From Hyparrhenia diplandra (taxonomy: Eukaryota > Streptophyta > Magnoliopsida > Poales > Poaceae): DNA of 64,000 nt. Under the pieces are notes generated by a model. It did not search any database. It was not told the origin of the DNA and saw nothing but the letters and a program-made list of their open reading frames with translations. The stretch covers positions 62,001-126,000 of the forward strand of contig JADLZK010007805.1 in NCBI GenBank assembly GCA_015847255.1, in the 5' to 3' direction. Both the position numbers and the translations under genes were made by a program. Below, in pieces: positions 10,081-19,822 of the stretch; positions within the stretch are counted from its first letter, which is position 1; each line of letters begins with the position of its first letter.

Positions 10081-11305
10081 AAGGAAGGCCGGCTTTAACG
10101 GAGCGCGGAGGCCCGTTAAAACCGGATGCGGGCCCGACCAAATTCGGTCCGAGTACAGACGCGTGTCAACATCTATCGTCTCTCTAGCGGGACGGGCGAT
10201 CAGAAGACTCGAGACAAATGTATAGCGCGTGCACTCGCTGGCGTCCGCTCATCGACATGTGTGCGCAACGCTTTCGGACACCACGGATACCCGTGGACTA
10301 CGGCAACAACGCACGGCGTAACATCGCGGCGGCACGAGGCACGCCGCGACTGCGAAGCGTATGTTCAGCGATACGTGTCCGTAATACCAAGAACAAGACA
10401 GGGCGGTGGTGACAACACATGTCTGTAAATGACGCGCGTCGGTAGCGGTTCGCGACATGTACTGGATACCGCTAACACATCTCGTCTAAAACTATCGGCG
10501 TCGGTAGTGGGGAGACATGTACGTCTGAACACGATAACACAACTCGTCTCGAAACTATACGCTGGCGTCGGTAGTAGGCTGCAAAGCATGTACGAGACAC
10601 CGCTAACACAACTCGTTCGAAAATAAAACGCGTCGGTAGTGGTTGCGACATGTACGGACACACGATAACACAACTCCGAAAATAAACGCGCATCGGTTTT
10701 GGTTGCGACATGTACGGACACCTCCTAACACAACTCGTCGAAAATAAACGCCGCGACTTTAATTTAAGTGACCGTTATGACCCTTGTATGTTCCAAGCGT
10801 CGTTATCTGCGGCACACGTCTTTACCGGTGTCAAGCAACACGGGACGGTTCTCGACCACGCGAGTGCGGGAATCGGCACGCGTCCGTAATACTCGTAATG
10901 GTACGGATGGGCGGCGAAAAAGGTGTCCGTAAGCAAAAAGCGGCGTCTGAATTAGGGGTTGCATCCACGGTCGATTGGTCTCGAAAATGCTTTGTAATGA
11001 AACGCGTGTGTACGTGATACGTTGAATTCTGCGGACACTTTCGGTTTCAAAAGCGTCCCGCCGTAGCCGCGGCGTGCGTGCCCAGCCAGAAAAACGCGTG
11101 CGGATTAAGAAAACAGACGGCGTTACATGAACTGCGATAATGCGTAATGACCTTCTATTACGACGCGTATTGGTCTTAATGGGACCGTCCGGCACCTATT
11201 ATCGGCCTTTCGCCCGGCCGCGGCGTCGGTAATGTCACAACACGACGCGCTCGTTATTAGCGGCGTCTCGGGCGACCGGGCGGTTATTAGCCTTTTTACA
11301 TAGTG
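10080..11305 (+). mobile_element. Right end of CACTA element a, CpG-rich
   Basis: Ends TTTTTACATAGTG at 11,293-11,305, the reverse complement of CACTATGTAAAAA, the terminus also seen at 35,861 and 63,005. The 1.2 kb inside the terminus is unusually rich in CG dinucleotides and in motifs such as CGTCGG and GCGTCCG, as is typical of CACTA subterminal regions. It contains the tandem repeats at 10,436-10,755. The left end and any transposase are not visible. The 3 bp after the terminus are TTT, and the matching duplication cannot be checked. Confidence 0.65.
10436..10755 (+). repeat. Subterminal tandem repeat, five units of 60-66 bp
   Basis: Units begin at 10,436, 10,499, 10,565, 10,630 and 10,690. 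Each carries GCGTCGGTAG (the last GCATCGGTTT), then GCGACATGTACGGACAC, TAACACAACTCGTC and AAAATAAACG in order, with small indels. Such arrays in CACTA ends usually serve as transposase-binding sites. That role is inferred from family behaviour, not shown here. Confidence 0.75.
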
Positions 11306-11318
11306 TTTGTTTTCCATG

Positions 11319-12365
11319 ACAAGATGATCTCAAATCCCAAATCAAAAAGATGTACGTAAACTAGAAAAGTTTCATGGATATTTGAGAGCGACAATCGTTA
11401 TATTGGTGGTTTACGCATCCATGGTCAATTAAAACATTTAAATTTCAATTTTCATTTTTTAAAAATTGAGACCTAGTTTTCCTTTACAAGATGGAGTAAT
11501 GTCAAAACAAAAAAGTTTGAAACCGAGAGAGTTTCATAACTTAGCATGATCTACAATTCTTATTTTTTGGGTTTTTTTCCCGTCCGACATAGTAGTGCTA
11601 GTGACATTGGTCACAAATCTTAGAAATCTCTCTCCTAGTTTCATCAACTATATATGAGATATATGTGTAAATCTTATGAACAATGTTCTGCGACATCGTC
11701 GGATGAAGAAATGGCCAATATAAAAGGTGTACTAAATAAGTTCCAAATTGTAGTTCGTTTGACTTTTTCAACCCCAACTTTGACCACTCGTCTTATTCAA
11801 ACAATTATGCAAAATATCTCTTATTTTGTTATAGCTTGCTTTATTAACAAATGGTATTTAAGAATGACTTAAATTTGATCTTTTTTGTGCAAATTTTTTG
11901 AATAAGACGAGTGGTCAAACTTAGGGTCAAAAAAAGTCAAACGAACTATAATTTCGAACGAGGAGGGTACATCTTAAGAAGTTATACAACTTTTATGTGC
12001 TTGACTTCTTTCGTTGAAATCATTAGATGCTCCAAAAATGTTGTCTAAAAAGTGGTAATTTTTGAAATTCAAATTTCAAAATGTTTCTAATAAAACATGA
12101 CAAAAGTAATAGCAAAGAAGAATACAATATCGATCTGACCTTTTTTAAAAAAAAATAGAAAGAAAAACTATCACATTTGGAGTTAGTACGAGGGAGAAAG
12201 ACTAGTCACAAGTTTTGCCCACATATTAAAAAAAGAAAAATCGAGTTCTTGAGTGTGAAGGCCTCACGGAAGGACCATGGCGGGGGCGGCCGGTGCACGC
12301 CGGCGCGATGCCGACATGACCCGTCGCATCGAAAAATTAGGGCGGCGCCTTTTTCTTGCGACGCA
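11319..12365 (+). repeat. Dispersed AT-rich repeat, copy 1
   Basis: Collinear with 14,490-15,200 and partly with 16,770-16,900, all in the same orientation. Shared landmarks are ATGATCTCAAAT, AGTTTCATGGATATTTGAGA, TTGAGACCTAGTTTTCC, GAGAGTTTCATAACTTAGCA and CACATTTGGAGTTA, then GGTTCTTGAG and a GC-rich segment at ATGGCGG. Copy 1 is interrupted by a MITE at 11,732-11,967. The sequence type resembles non-coding parts of grass DNA transposons, but I cannot name the family. Confidence 0.7.
11732..11967. mobile_element. Stowaway-type MITE (236 bp)
   Basis: Flanked by TA on both sides (11,730-11,731 and 11,968-11,969). The two ends are long imperfect inverted repeats: TAGTTCGTTTGACTTTTTC and GACCACTCGTCTTATTCAAA in the left arm match the reverse complement of the right arm. 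The right terminus reads CCCTCCTCGTTC on the opposite strand, close to the CTCCCTCCGTTC start of grass Stowaway elements. Copy 2 of the host repeat (near 14,870) lacks the insert, giving an empty site. Confidence 0.85.
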
Positions 12366-13405
12366 TGACTAGGTGTACACCTACGCAAAGCGCCTGACAC
12401 GTGCTGATCATATCCACATCCTTTTGTAGAATAGTGCCTAGGAGTACTACATGTGCAGGCCGCGCAGTGCTCTGTCATCTGCACCTGCACCGTGATGGAT
12501 GCCCATCTCGAATGACGAGGCATCGACTGGGAAGACGAGAACGAGCGACGGACGCCTACAGCCCTACGGTATTACAAGACTCCCTACGAATCTGGACTCC
12601 TTTTTCCAAAGACGAGTGCGTAAACTTAGCACTCCATACAAAGACAAGAGTAGTACTACCGGTGTTGTACTATAGTATTTTTTATAATCCAAACAAAGAC
12701 AAATTTGGAAACGAGTGGGCGAGAATACTACTCGTTTTTATTACGTAAATAGTGTGGCACGAGGTTTCTATGCTTACGGGCGAGTGAAGAACAGGTTTTG
12801 ATGATTTTTTAATTGCCAACGGGTCCCGCAGATCTGTACACACAAAACTATCGAGTCGAAGTCGAGTCGGCGCCTTCGCCGGTTGCACGGTGGTCGCCCG
12901 ATCTCCCGCAACACCGGTGTTGGCCCTACGGATGAAAAACGGACGAAAAAAACCTGTCACACGCCGCCCCTCCACGAGCTCTCCGCGATGGCGCGAGCGA
13001 GCTCCTCGGCGCCGCCGGCTCCGCCACACCACACCCTTGCATGCGAATCCTCTGGCGTATCCTACGCAACTCATTCTAGAATAGGGCCCACGCCCGCCCA
13101 GCATGCCGTTTCGTCCCAGCTTGTTCGGCCGGGTTTGGTTCAACAATGCTTTTCTCTCACAACATCTATCCGCACTCATGTCAGAGCGCGGGCCCGCGCT
13201 GGTCCCCTGCGCGCATGCGTGAGTGAGGAGGGAAAAGGTTGAGAGAGAGCGTCGATGAGTGGGCTCCCACGATTTTTAAGTATTGCCTGTAATTTTTAGT
13301 CTCATTTAAGTCCCTAAATTACCAAACATGAGGACTAGGGACTAATTTTTAGTCCCAATTTCAAAAGACTCTTTAGTCCCTAGTCCCGTGAACCAAACTT
13401 AAAAA
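12366..13405. other. Unassigned region with moderate GC
   Basis: 12,400-12,620 resembles 16,950-17,130 (CATATCCACA, CATCGA, TTTTTCCAAAGACG-type motifs in the same order), so the dispersed repeat continues here with divergence. 12,880-13,090 is GC-rich with short frames on both strands and no recognised product. 13,130-13,405 has GTTTGGTTCA at the left and GAACCAAAC at the right, a possible old TIR element without a clear duplication. Confidence 0.35.
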
Positions 13406-13409
13406 CGTT

Positions 13410-13945
13410 ATAACTCACAAACCAAAAATCTAAATTAAATTTATTTCAATAAATCCTTCAAAAAACAGGATCACACATGAATATATTTAGATAAAATTAT
13501 AAGTGGACCTAGCAAGTATTGGTATAGAGATATACTAGAAGAGATGGGTGAGGGAGAAAGTCTTTGTAAAGGAGAGAATCTTATCACACCGGGATGTATA
13601 GAGGTTCCCTATTCTAGAGTCTAATTGTCCGTTTGCCCCTGTTTTTTAAACTTTTGCTCGTTTGCCCCTGTTTTTAGTTTTCTAATTGCGCAAATGCCCC
13701 AAATAGGGGCAAACGAGCAATTAGACTCCGAAAAGGGGCGGTTGCACAATTGTTCCAAGTAAATAAAGGAACATATGAGTGCCGATATATCTCTACTCTA
13801 CTATATCAACTACCATCGGTGGGGTCCACTTATAATTTTATCTAAATATATCCATGTGAGATCTTGTTTTGAAGGATTTATTCAAATTCAATGGTGTAAT
13901 CAAATTTTAATTTCGCTTTTGGTTTGGAGTATAACAACATTTTGT
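13410..13945. mobile_element. Inverted-repeat element with about 120-bp arms
   Basis: The left arm (13,410-13,540) and right arm (13,800-13,945) are imperfect inverted copies. Motifs include AAATCCTTCAAAA opposite TTTTGAAGGATTT and ATATTTAGATAAAATTATAA opposite TTATAATTTTATCTAAATAT. A second copy of the right arm occurs at 29,100-29,590. The length and arm structure suggest a MULE-type or foldback MITE. No target duplication was identified and no protein is encoded. Confidence 0.65.
13617..13728. mobile_element. Nested 112-bp palindromic mini-element
   Basis: It starts GAGTCTAATTGTCCGTTTGC and ends with its near-perfect complement GCAAACGAGCAATTAGACTC. The TGCCCCTGTTTTT core is present twice inside. 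It lies between the arms of the larger inverted-repeat element and is probably a tiny MITE or a foldback. Confidence 0.55.
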
Positions 13946-13949
13946 AGGT

Positions 13950-14440
13950 AGTTGAAATCATGGGGCCCACCACTGGTGGTCCCGCCTCCCGTCGGCGCAT
14001 ACTTGTTCCCTTTGCTTGTCCGACGTGGCCGGATCCGGATGCTCCGTACCCACGCCACGCGGATCCGGGTTGGAGGTCGTACGTTCACTTGCTTTCTCGG
14101 GATAGATGCACGGGAACCCGGTGCGGCTTTTTTTTACGTATAATTCTCCTATAAACAGGTCGGGGAACCTACTCCGGGACTGCTAGCCCAAAGACCGGCA
14201 TTACTTTTTTCTCTCGCAACAAATCAAGATCGGCTAGCTAACTTTTAACCAAACATTTTCCCAAAGACGGGTATGTAAAACTTACTATACGAGAGTTGTA
14301 TTTTTTCCAAAGACTCTGTTCCCTAATCATTTCAAGCTGAAATCAAACATCCAAACATCACAAATTTGGCAAAATATAACACAATGTAGGGTTATAACTA
14401 ATAAAATATCTCAGTTTTCATGCATACTTAATTTGGATCT
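13950..14440. other. No gene recognised
   Basis: Mixed sequence containing TTTTTCCAAAGACTC and CCCAAAGACGGGTATG motifs that also occur near 12,600 and 17,100. It therefore belongs to the dispersed repeat family. A GC-rich part at 13,960-14,130 has short frames only. Confidence 0.35.
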
Positions 14441-14489
14441 TTTCAATTTTCACCATGCATATGATCAATCAAATTAAGCTTGTTCAATC

Positions 14490-15200
14490 GAGATCATCGA
14501 GCTACATCCCGCATATGATCTCAAATCAAAAAGTTGTAAACTACAAAGTTTCATGGATATTTGAGAACTGCAATCATTATATCTCGTGGTTTCTTGTCTA
14601 TCCGAGGTCACTAAAAACATTTAAATTTCAATTTTCATTTTTTAAAATTGAGACCTAGTTTTCCTTTACAAGATATTACAAATCAAAAGTTCTAAATTAG
14701 AGAGTTTCATAACTTAGCAAGATCTACAATTCTTATTTTGGTTGTTTCCCCATCGACGTAGTGCTAGTGACATTGTTCACAAATCTTAGAAATCTCTCTA
14801 CAACTCTACGAGACATGTGTAAATCTTGTGAACAATGTTATGGGGATGAAGAAATAACCAATATAAAATATGTGCATCTTAAGAATTATTCTTCAACTTT
14901 TATGTTCACGACTTCTTCGCTGAAATCATTAGATGCTCCAAAAATGTTCTATGAAGTTGTAATTTTTGAATTCAAATTTCAAATGTTATCCACCAAACGT
15001 GACAAAAAGTAGTAGCAAAGTAAGAATACAATAGCTTGACACATCATTATTTTACAAAAATCGTAGAAAGAAAAATCATCACATTTGGAGTTACGATGAG
15101 AGAGAAAGACCGATTACGAGTTGTAACTATAGATTAATAAAAAGAAAAAGAAAAATTAGGGTTCTTGAGCCTTGGAGGTCTCCGACATGGCGGCACATCG
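14490..15200 (+). repeat. Dispersed AT-rich repeat, copy 2
   Basis: Same landmarks and orientation as copy 1 (11,319-12,365), but without the Stowaway insertion. At 14,865-14,885 the sequence runs uninterrupted through the position where copy 1 carries the MITE. It is followed by a GC-rich segment and then the F-box pseudogene. Confidence 0.75.
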
Positions 15201-15855
15201 GCGTACGGATGTCACCGGGAGATGAGGCCTCTAGCGACGGGAGGACCACCACCGTGATGCCCGTGAGAACCAAAGCGTTCCTATCTTTTGCTATCGGATG
15301 AGCGGGTTTAGGCGGTACCGAGTTTGACGCCGACGGTGGCGGGGGCGGGCACCGGCGGAGGGGGCGGGGACACTCCGGCCGACGAGGACTGGGCCGAGGT
15401 TAAATGGACGGGATGGAAAGCATCGTAAACGCAGGTGTAGACGCTTTTGAAGACTCGGGCGATGCAGGGACGGGTCCGAGAGGGGTTGCCGCCGTGGAGA
15501 ACGATTGAACGCGGCGGCGTGAACCAATGGACACGGCAGCGTCCAAGGCGCCGCCAACGGCACAGGCATAACCGTCTGCCGACGAGCCTCAAGGTGGCAA
15601 GGTAAGAAAGAAGGGAGAGAGTTCGAGAGCGGGAGGCGGCTAGCTAGCTAGCAACGCCGAGGTGCTCGCGGCGGCCATGATCGCATGGTCGCGGGCGGCG
15701 GTCATCGCAAACACCATCGTGAACATGAATGAATATAACACGAATGACCACATAATCATCCATCACGCACCAAAAGTAAGATAGATCACATAATGCAATG
15801 CATGGGTGCATTGTCATCATCATCAACATATACATAGATTCATGCGAGTCCACTC
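15200..15855. other. GC-rich segment, no product recognised
   Basis: 15,290-15,600 is GC-rich and open on the minus strand in two frames, one ending with a Pro/Ala-rich stretch (PPPPPVPAPATVG). 15,640-15,850 is less GC-rich and has TCATCATC-type motifs. It could be downstream sequence of the adjacent F-box-like pseudogene or another captured fragment. Confidence 0.3.
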
Positions 15856-15860
15856 GCTAC

Positions 15861-16611
15861 TCATGCCCACCACCACCGCTTTTGCACAAACAACCTCCTA
15901 CACTCGTCGCGGATCCTACACTCCTCGCTGCAAAGTATAGGGAGTGTTGCCGCCACGCTCCCTCCACCCACCAGTTCATGGCGCCGCATGTTCCTACCCA
16001 TACGCGATGCCCGTCGGGCGAGGCGCTGGTTTGGCCGAAGGAGGAAGATGCGGCCTCACCGCATGGGGCACCACAGTCGCCGTGCAAGATCGCGCACGCC
16101 GTCCGCTGAGCATTGCACGTTCTCGGTCCTCCGTGGAGCCATCGCCACCGCCATGTCGCGCTCCACCTCCCGCAACACCTCTCGTGCATGGTCATCATCG
16201 GCGGCGGCGTTCGCTCCGCCTCAGAGCGCAAGAGCGTGCACATACCCGGCGAGTTCATGCCCCGAGTTGGCGGTTTGTTCCAAAGCAAGTCAAGCGGCGA
16301 GACGGTGTCGCGCCTTCCACGAACACGGCGGACATGCCCGCTTTGAAACACGCCTCCATGTTGCCGAACTTGGCGAGGTCGGTGATGAGACTCGCGCGAA
16401 ACTTCAAGAGTAGTACGGTGCTCCCGGCCGTCTACCGGTTCAAGACCAGGTCCGGCGGGATGTCTGATCCCACTATGGCGAAGAGGCGGCACGCCTCTCG
16501 TGCTGTGGGACCGGTGGCCCTTAGATTCATGAGGCCCTCCATAGGATGCTCTACGGTCATGGTGACACGCAGGCGCTATGTGCTCAAGCACCTCTGCGGA
16601 AGGTTCTCCAT
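15861..16611 (-). pseudogene. F-box At2g35280-like protein, decayed
   Basis: Read on the minus strand across frame changes, this region matches the layout of the grass family annotated as F-box At2g35280-like, whose members are thought to act in SCF ubiquitin ligases. It begins MENLPQRCLS (ATG at 16,611), a worn F-box start. It continues with PMEGLMNLRATG, then LAKFGNMEACFKAGMSAVFVE (first 20 residues near 16,315-16,375), an Ala/Asp/His-rich helix segment with VLREVERDMAVAM (about 16,130-16,175), and a C-terminus CSEECRIRDECRRLF before a stop at 15,861. The paired cysteines at the C-terminus are a family hallmark. Several stops and frameshifts rule out function. It lies between copies 2 and 3 of a dispersed repeat in direct orientation, suggesting transposon capture or a relic gene with repeats around it. 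Identity rests on remembered family motifs. Confidence 0.65.
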
Positions 16612-16769
16612 GGCTCGAGGCGCCGCACGCATCGCGGTTTCTGCGAGGATCTCGGCGCTCTTGGTGCAGGGGAAAAGGAAGATGAACAGTTGGCGCTAGA
16701 TCAAATTAGTGGGCAGAAAATGCGGGTTTTTAGTAGTACTAGTATGAATGGTGCGTGTTTCAACAAAAG

Positions 16770-16900
16770 TAAAAGAAAGAAGAATACAATAGCTTGACAC
16801 ACCATGATTTTAAAATAATTTAGTAAGAAAAACCATCACATTTGGAGTTACTATGAGGGAGAAAGACTACGTCACAAGTCTTGGCCACGATTAAAAATAA
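16770..16900 (+). repeat. Dispersed repeat, copy 3 (partial)
   Basis: Contains GAATACAATAGCTTGACACA, ACCATCACATTTGGAGTTA and GAGGGAGAAAGACTA in the same order and orientation as copies 1 and 2. It flanks the F-box pseudogene on the side opposite copy 2. Similarity continues more weakly to about 17,130, matching 12,400-12,620. Confidence 0.7.
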
Positions 16901-17019
16901 AAATCAGATTAAAAAGCGGTTATATAATGTGGCGCGTCCGTCAACATGTGTTTGAAATTAGTAAGCGGACTTGTCTCCGTGACACGTCTTTGGTCATATC
17001 CACACCCTTTGCAATGAAT

Positions 17020-17490
17020 GCAAATCCTTTGTGTATCTTACACACGCCGGTGTAGACCGCGAAGTGTCATCGATTGGGCGGGGGCGATCGAGACTCCCTT
17101 TTTCAAAGACGGGTGCGTGGCTGGATTTCTGCGTTTTCACGAAATTTTCGCGCCGAGCTTTCACGAAATTGAAAAACCCCACCTCTCCCCTCACAAGGCG
17201 ATTCATTTCATTCTTCATCCCCTCACAGGCGATTCATTTCATTCCTCGTCCTCCTCCTCACGGTGATTCTAGGGTTCCGGCCGCCTCATCGCGCCCGCCG
17301 TCACCGCCACCGCCCGACTCGTCCACGCCATTCAAAGCCGACTCGTCCGCGCCATTCAAGCCGACGCGCCCCCGCGCGCGCCGACCACCTTCTCCAACGG
17401 CTTCTTCCTTCACACGGCGATTCTACGGTTCGATATGTAACCCATCAATCTTGTCCGTCCCTTTTTTCCTGAACTACATTTTTTTGTGAT
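17020..17490 (+). other. Possible 5' gene end, Pro/Arg-rich open frame
   Basis: An open frame at 17,031-17,489 becomes Pro/Ser-rich (about 152 codons). It contains two direct duplications: CCTCACAAGGCGATTCATTT at 17,189 and again at 17,221, and GACTCGTCC(A/G)CGCC twice near 17,320-17,352. The GC-rich, CT-rich character resembles the 5' untranslated region or first exon of a grass gene. No family is recognised. It directly precedes the tandem array. Confidence 0.3.
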
Positions 17491-18362
17491 CTATGCCTCT
17501 CTGCGGATTGGGTAGTCCACATACTAGACTTCCTCTATGCCTTTCTCATAGGAAACTACAACCTAAGCGTGCCCTAAATCAATCGTTGCCAAACTTTGTT
17601 TGTTTATATTCCTCTATTCGTGAACTTTTTTTTTTTGGGTGATACATTGCCTCTATGGATTGTGTAGTCCCTCATAGACTGTCTATTACAAATTTGAACT
17701 GTATAATTATCCTCACATGGATATTTTGAGTTGTACGTACTAAACTTGACACCCGATCGCTACTATAACTATAATGAACTGTTACTAAACTACGAGTTTG
17801 TTTGTATCCCTCTTCTCCCTGAAGTACATTTTTTTGTTCTCCGCCTTTGGTTTGTGTAGTCCTCATAAACCGCCTATTGCAAAATTAAATCGTATAATTC
17901 TATATCGTCACATGGATATTTTGAGTTGTACATACTGAAATTGACACCTAATCTGCTACTATAATGTTGCTATCTTGTCTTACAAAAATGTTCCTACTAA
18001 ATGAACTGTTACTAAACTACTGATTTGTTTATATCCCTCTATTCGAACTACATTTTTTTGTGATCTCATTGCCTCGTGGATTGTGTAGTCCTCATAGACC
18101 GCCTATTACAGATTGAACTATATAAATATTAGGGACTTGCTAGTTTCGTGTGGTGAAATTTTCAAATCTGTTCGGTGTGTGAGAAGCTACTTGAGTGAAT
18201 TCCATCCAACGGTGGCATCAACACGGCGCCTGAATTTTTCGGTCGCCCGGTGAGGAAAGGTGATAATTGTATCCTCGGATGGATATATAGAGTTGTAGAA
18301 ACTGAACTTGACACCCGATCGCTACTATAATGTCGTTATTCGTGTGTTTTGTCATAGGAAAC
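17490..18362 (+). repeat. Degenerate tandem array, left part
   Basis: Related units of about 190-240 bp marked by TGTGTAGTCCTCATA (near 17,660, 17,853 and 18,085), GGATATTTTGAGTTGTAC, CTTGACACC, GCTACTATAATGTTG and TGTTACTAAACTAC. The same units resume at 29,660-31,260. The array is split by the Athila-like element that starts at 18,363. No coding function is visible. Confidence 0.75.
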
Positions 18363-19784
18363 CGTTGGTATTTCTTAGCGTAAGCGGCAAAGTCCCGCAG
18401 CGCCACGGAAAGTACCGTTGTAGCACTTCACCGGAAGTATTCAGGGGGTATCGTATTTTCCACGAGGGGAACGGGTGTAAAGTCTCGAACTAGTTCTCCC
18501 GAGAGATGAGATGAAAAGTAGTATGGGTAGTGAGGTTTTTAAGGGTAAAGATCCCGAGTGAAGTTAACCTTGTTCACTATCGATTTGCTTCGCCACCGGA
18601 GCGCACTGGTCTGCCAAGCGATACCGGCATAGCACCTACACCATACAAGACGTGGGGAATACAAGGGCCGCAGGCTGTCACCACCTGCCGCCTACCACCT
18701 CGTCCGTCTCAGTATATGGAGCTTAAACGAAGGTAGACTATAGCCTAGACACCACGCCTATGCTATCTTCCACTACTCTAGCGTGTCGACAAGGCTTACC
18801 CGTCCCCGGGGTCCTTCTACTAGAGCACTCGTGAGCGACGATTCAACAAACAAATAATGAATAAAGATAAATTACTCAAGAACTTAATACCGAAAGATAA
18901 ACAACGATAATTCTCACTGCAATTAGTAGAACGATCGTAGAGGCGCGAGTGTAGAGGAAGCCGATACTCCGGACTTCCTTCTAACTCTTCCTCACTCACT
19001 CCCTCTTATTCACAAGTGGATGAAAGAATGGAATGGAATTTATTGAATACTCAAGTGTTGAGTGATGGAATTGGTTCATTACAAGGGGGGAGAGCCTCTT
19101 TATATAGTGGAGAGGAGAAAGGAATGGAGGGCTATCCTCATTTCTAGACTAAAAACTGACCTCCTGCCCATGCAACCGCCTCCTGTAGCGCGGGAAAATA
19201 TTTCCCATCACATGCGACCAAGGGATTTTGGCGGGAGCGTCATCTTCCCCGCATGCCTTTGTCTTCCTCACATGCAAACGCGTAATCTTGGTGCCAAATT
19301 AATTCCCCTCGCATGCAACCAAGGATTCTTGGCGGGAGTTCTTGGCACCATCCCGAAAAGCACCGCATGCAACCGCCTTCATTCCTCGGGACACGGTCAA
19401 GGCAAAAATGCGGCGGGATCGGAGCTCGGGCCACGGCGGCGCCGCTGGTGCGGCGACCGCCGCAGTTTGGCTCGCCGCCGGGGTCTGGCCGGGCAGTGGG
19501 CTTGTGGCCCACCCGTGTCGCGTCCTCGGGGTGCTTTGGCTTGGTTCGCGCCCGGTTTTGGCCCTGGTGGCGTTCCCCTTGATAAAGCGCAATGCTAGGT
19601 GTGCGCTTTCCTTCTCTTTTTAGGCGTACTTTTTACTGTTTCCACGTTTATACCGCAAAACATAAATTCTCGAATACAAGTGGAACTAGATTAATAGCAA
19701 AGGTTTGTGTGGCAAAAGTACGTTTATTTGTTATGTCATATGACTAAGTTGGCGGTATAATTTGTATGATAGTGACCGCCAACA
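18363..19784 (-). repeat. LTR C-left (3' LTR of the Athila-like element)
   Basis: About 1.42 kb. The inner end reads CCGCCAACA at 19,784 next to the polypurine tract. The outer end reads CGTTGGTATTTC, where TGTTGGTATTTC is expected. A TATA box (CTATATAAAGAGG on the minus strand) lies near 19,095-19,107. The terminal hairpin arms are at 19,748-19,756 and 19,775-19,783. Confidence 0.9.
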
Positions 19785-19822
19785 ACTCCCCACACTTAGT
19801 CCTTTGCTCGTCCTCGAGTAAA
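19785..19822 (-). promoter_or_regulatory. Polypurine tract and pre-PPT hairpin
   Basis: On the minus strand, AAGTGTGGGGAGT abuts the 3' LTR. Just before it are the arms TTTACTCG and CGAGCAAA (plus-strand 19,815-19,822 and 19,803-19,810) around a 4-base loop, with one A/C mismatch. It corresponds to the perfect hairpins at 6361-6379 and 8348-8366. Confidence 0.8.

Noticed and set aside
10436..10755. CRISPR-like array
   Set aside because: Spacers are also similar between units and the context is a plant CACTA transposon end.
13130..13405. Harbinger-type element with GTTTGGTTCA ends
   Set aside because: Only about 10 bp of terminal similarity and no target duplication found.
15944..16699. 251-codon open frame on the plus strand
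   Set aside because: It is antisense to the F-box-like relic, GC-rich, and its product resembles nothing. The minus strand carries the recognisable motifs.
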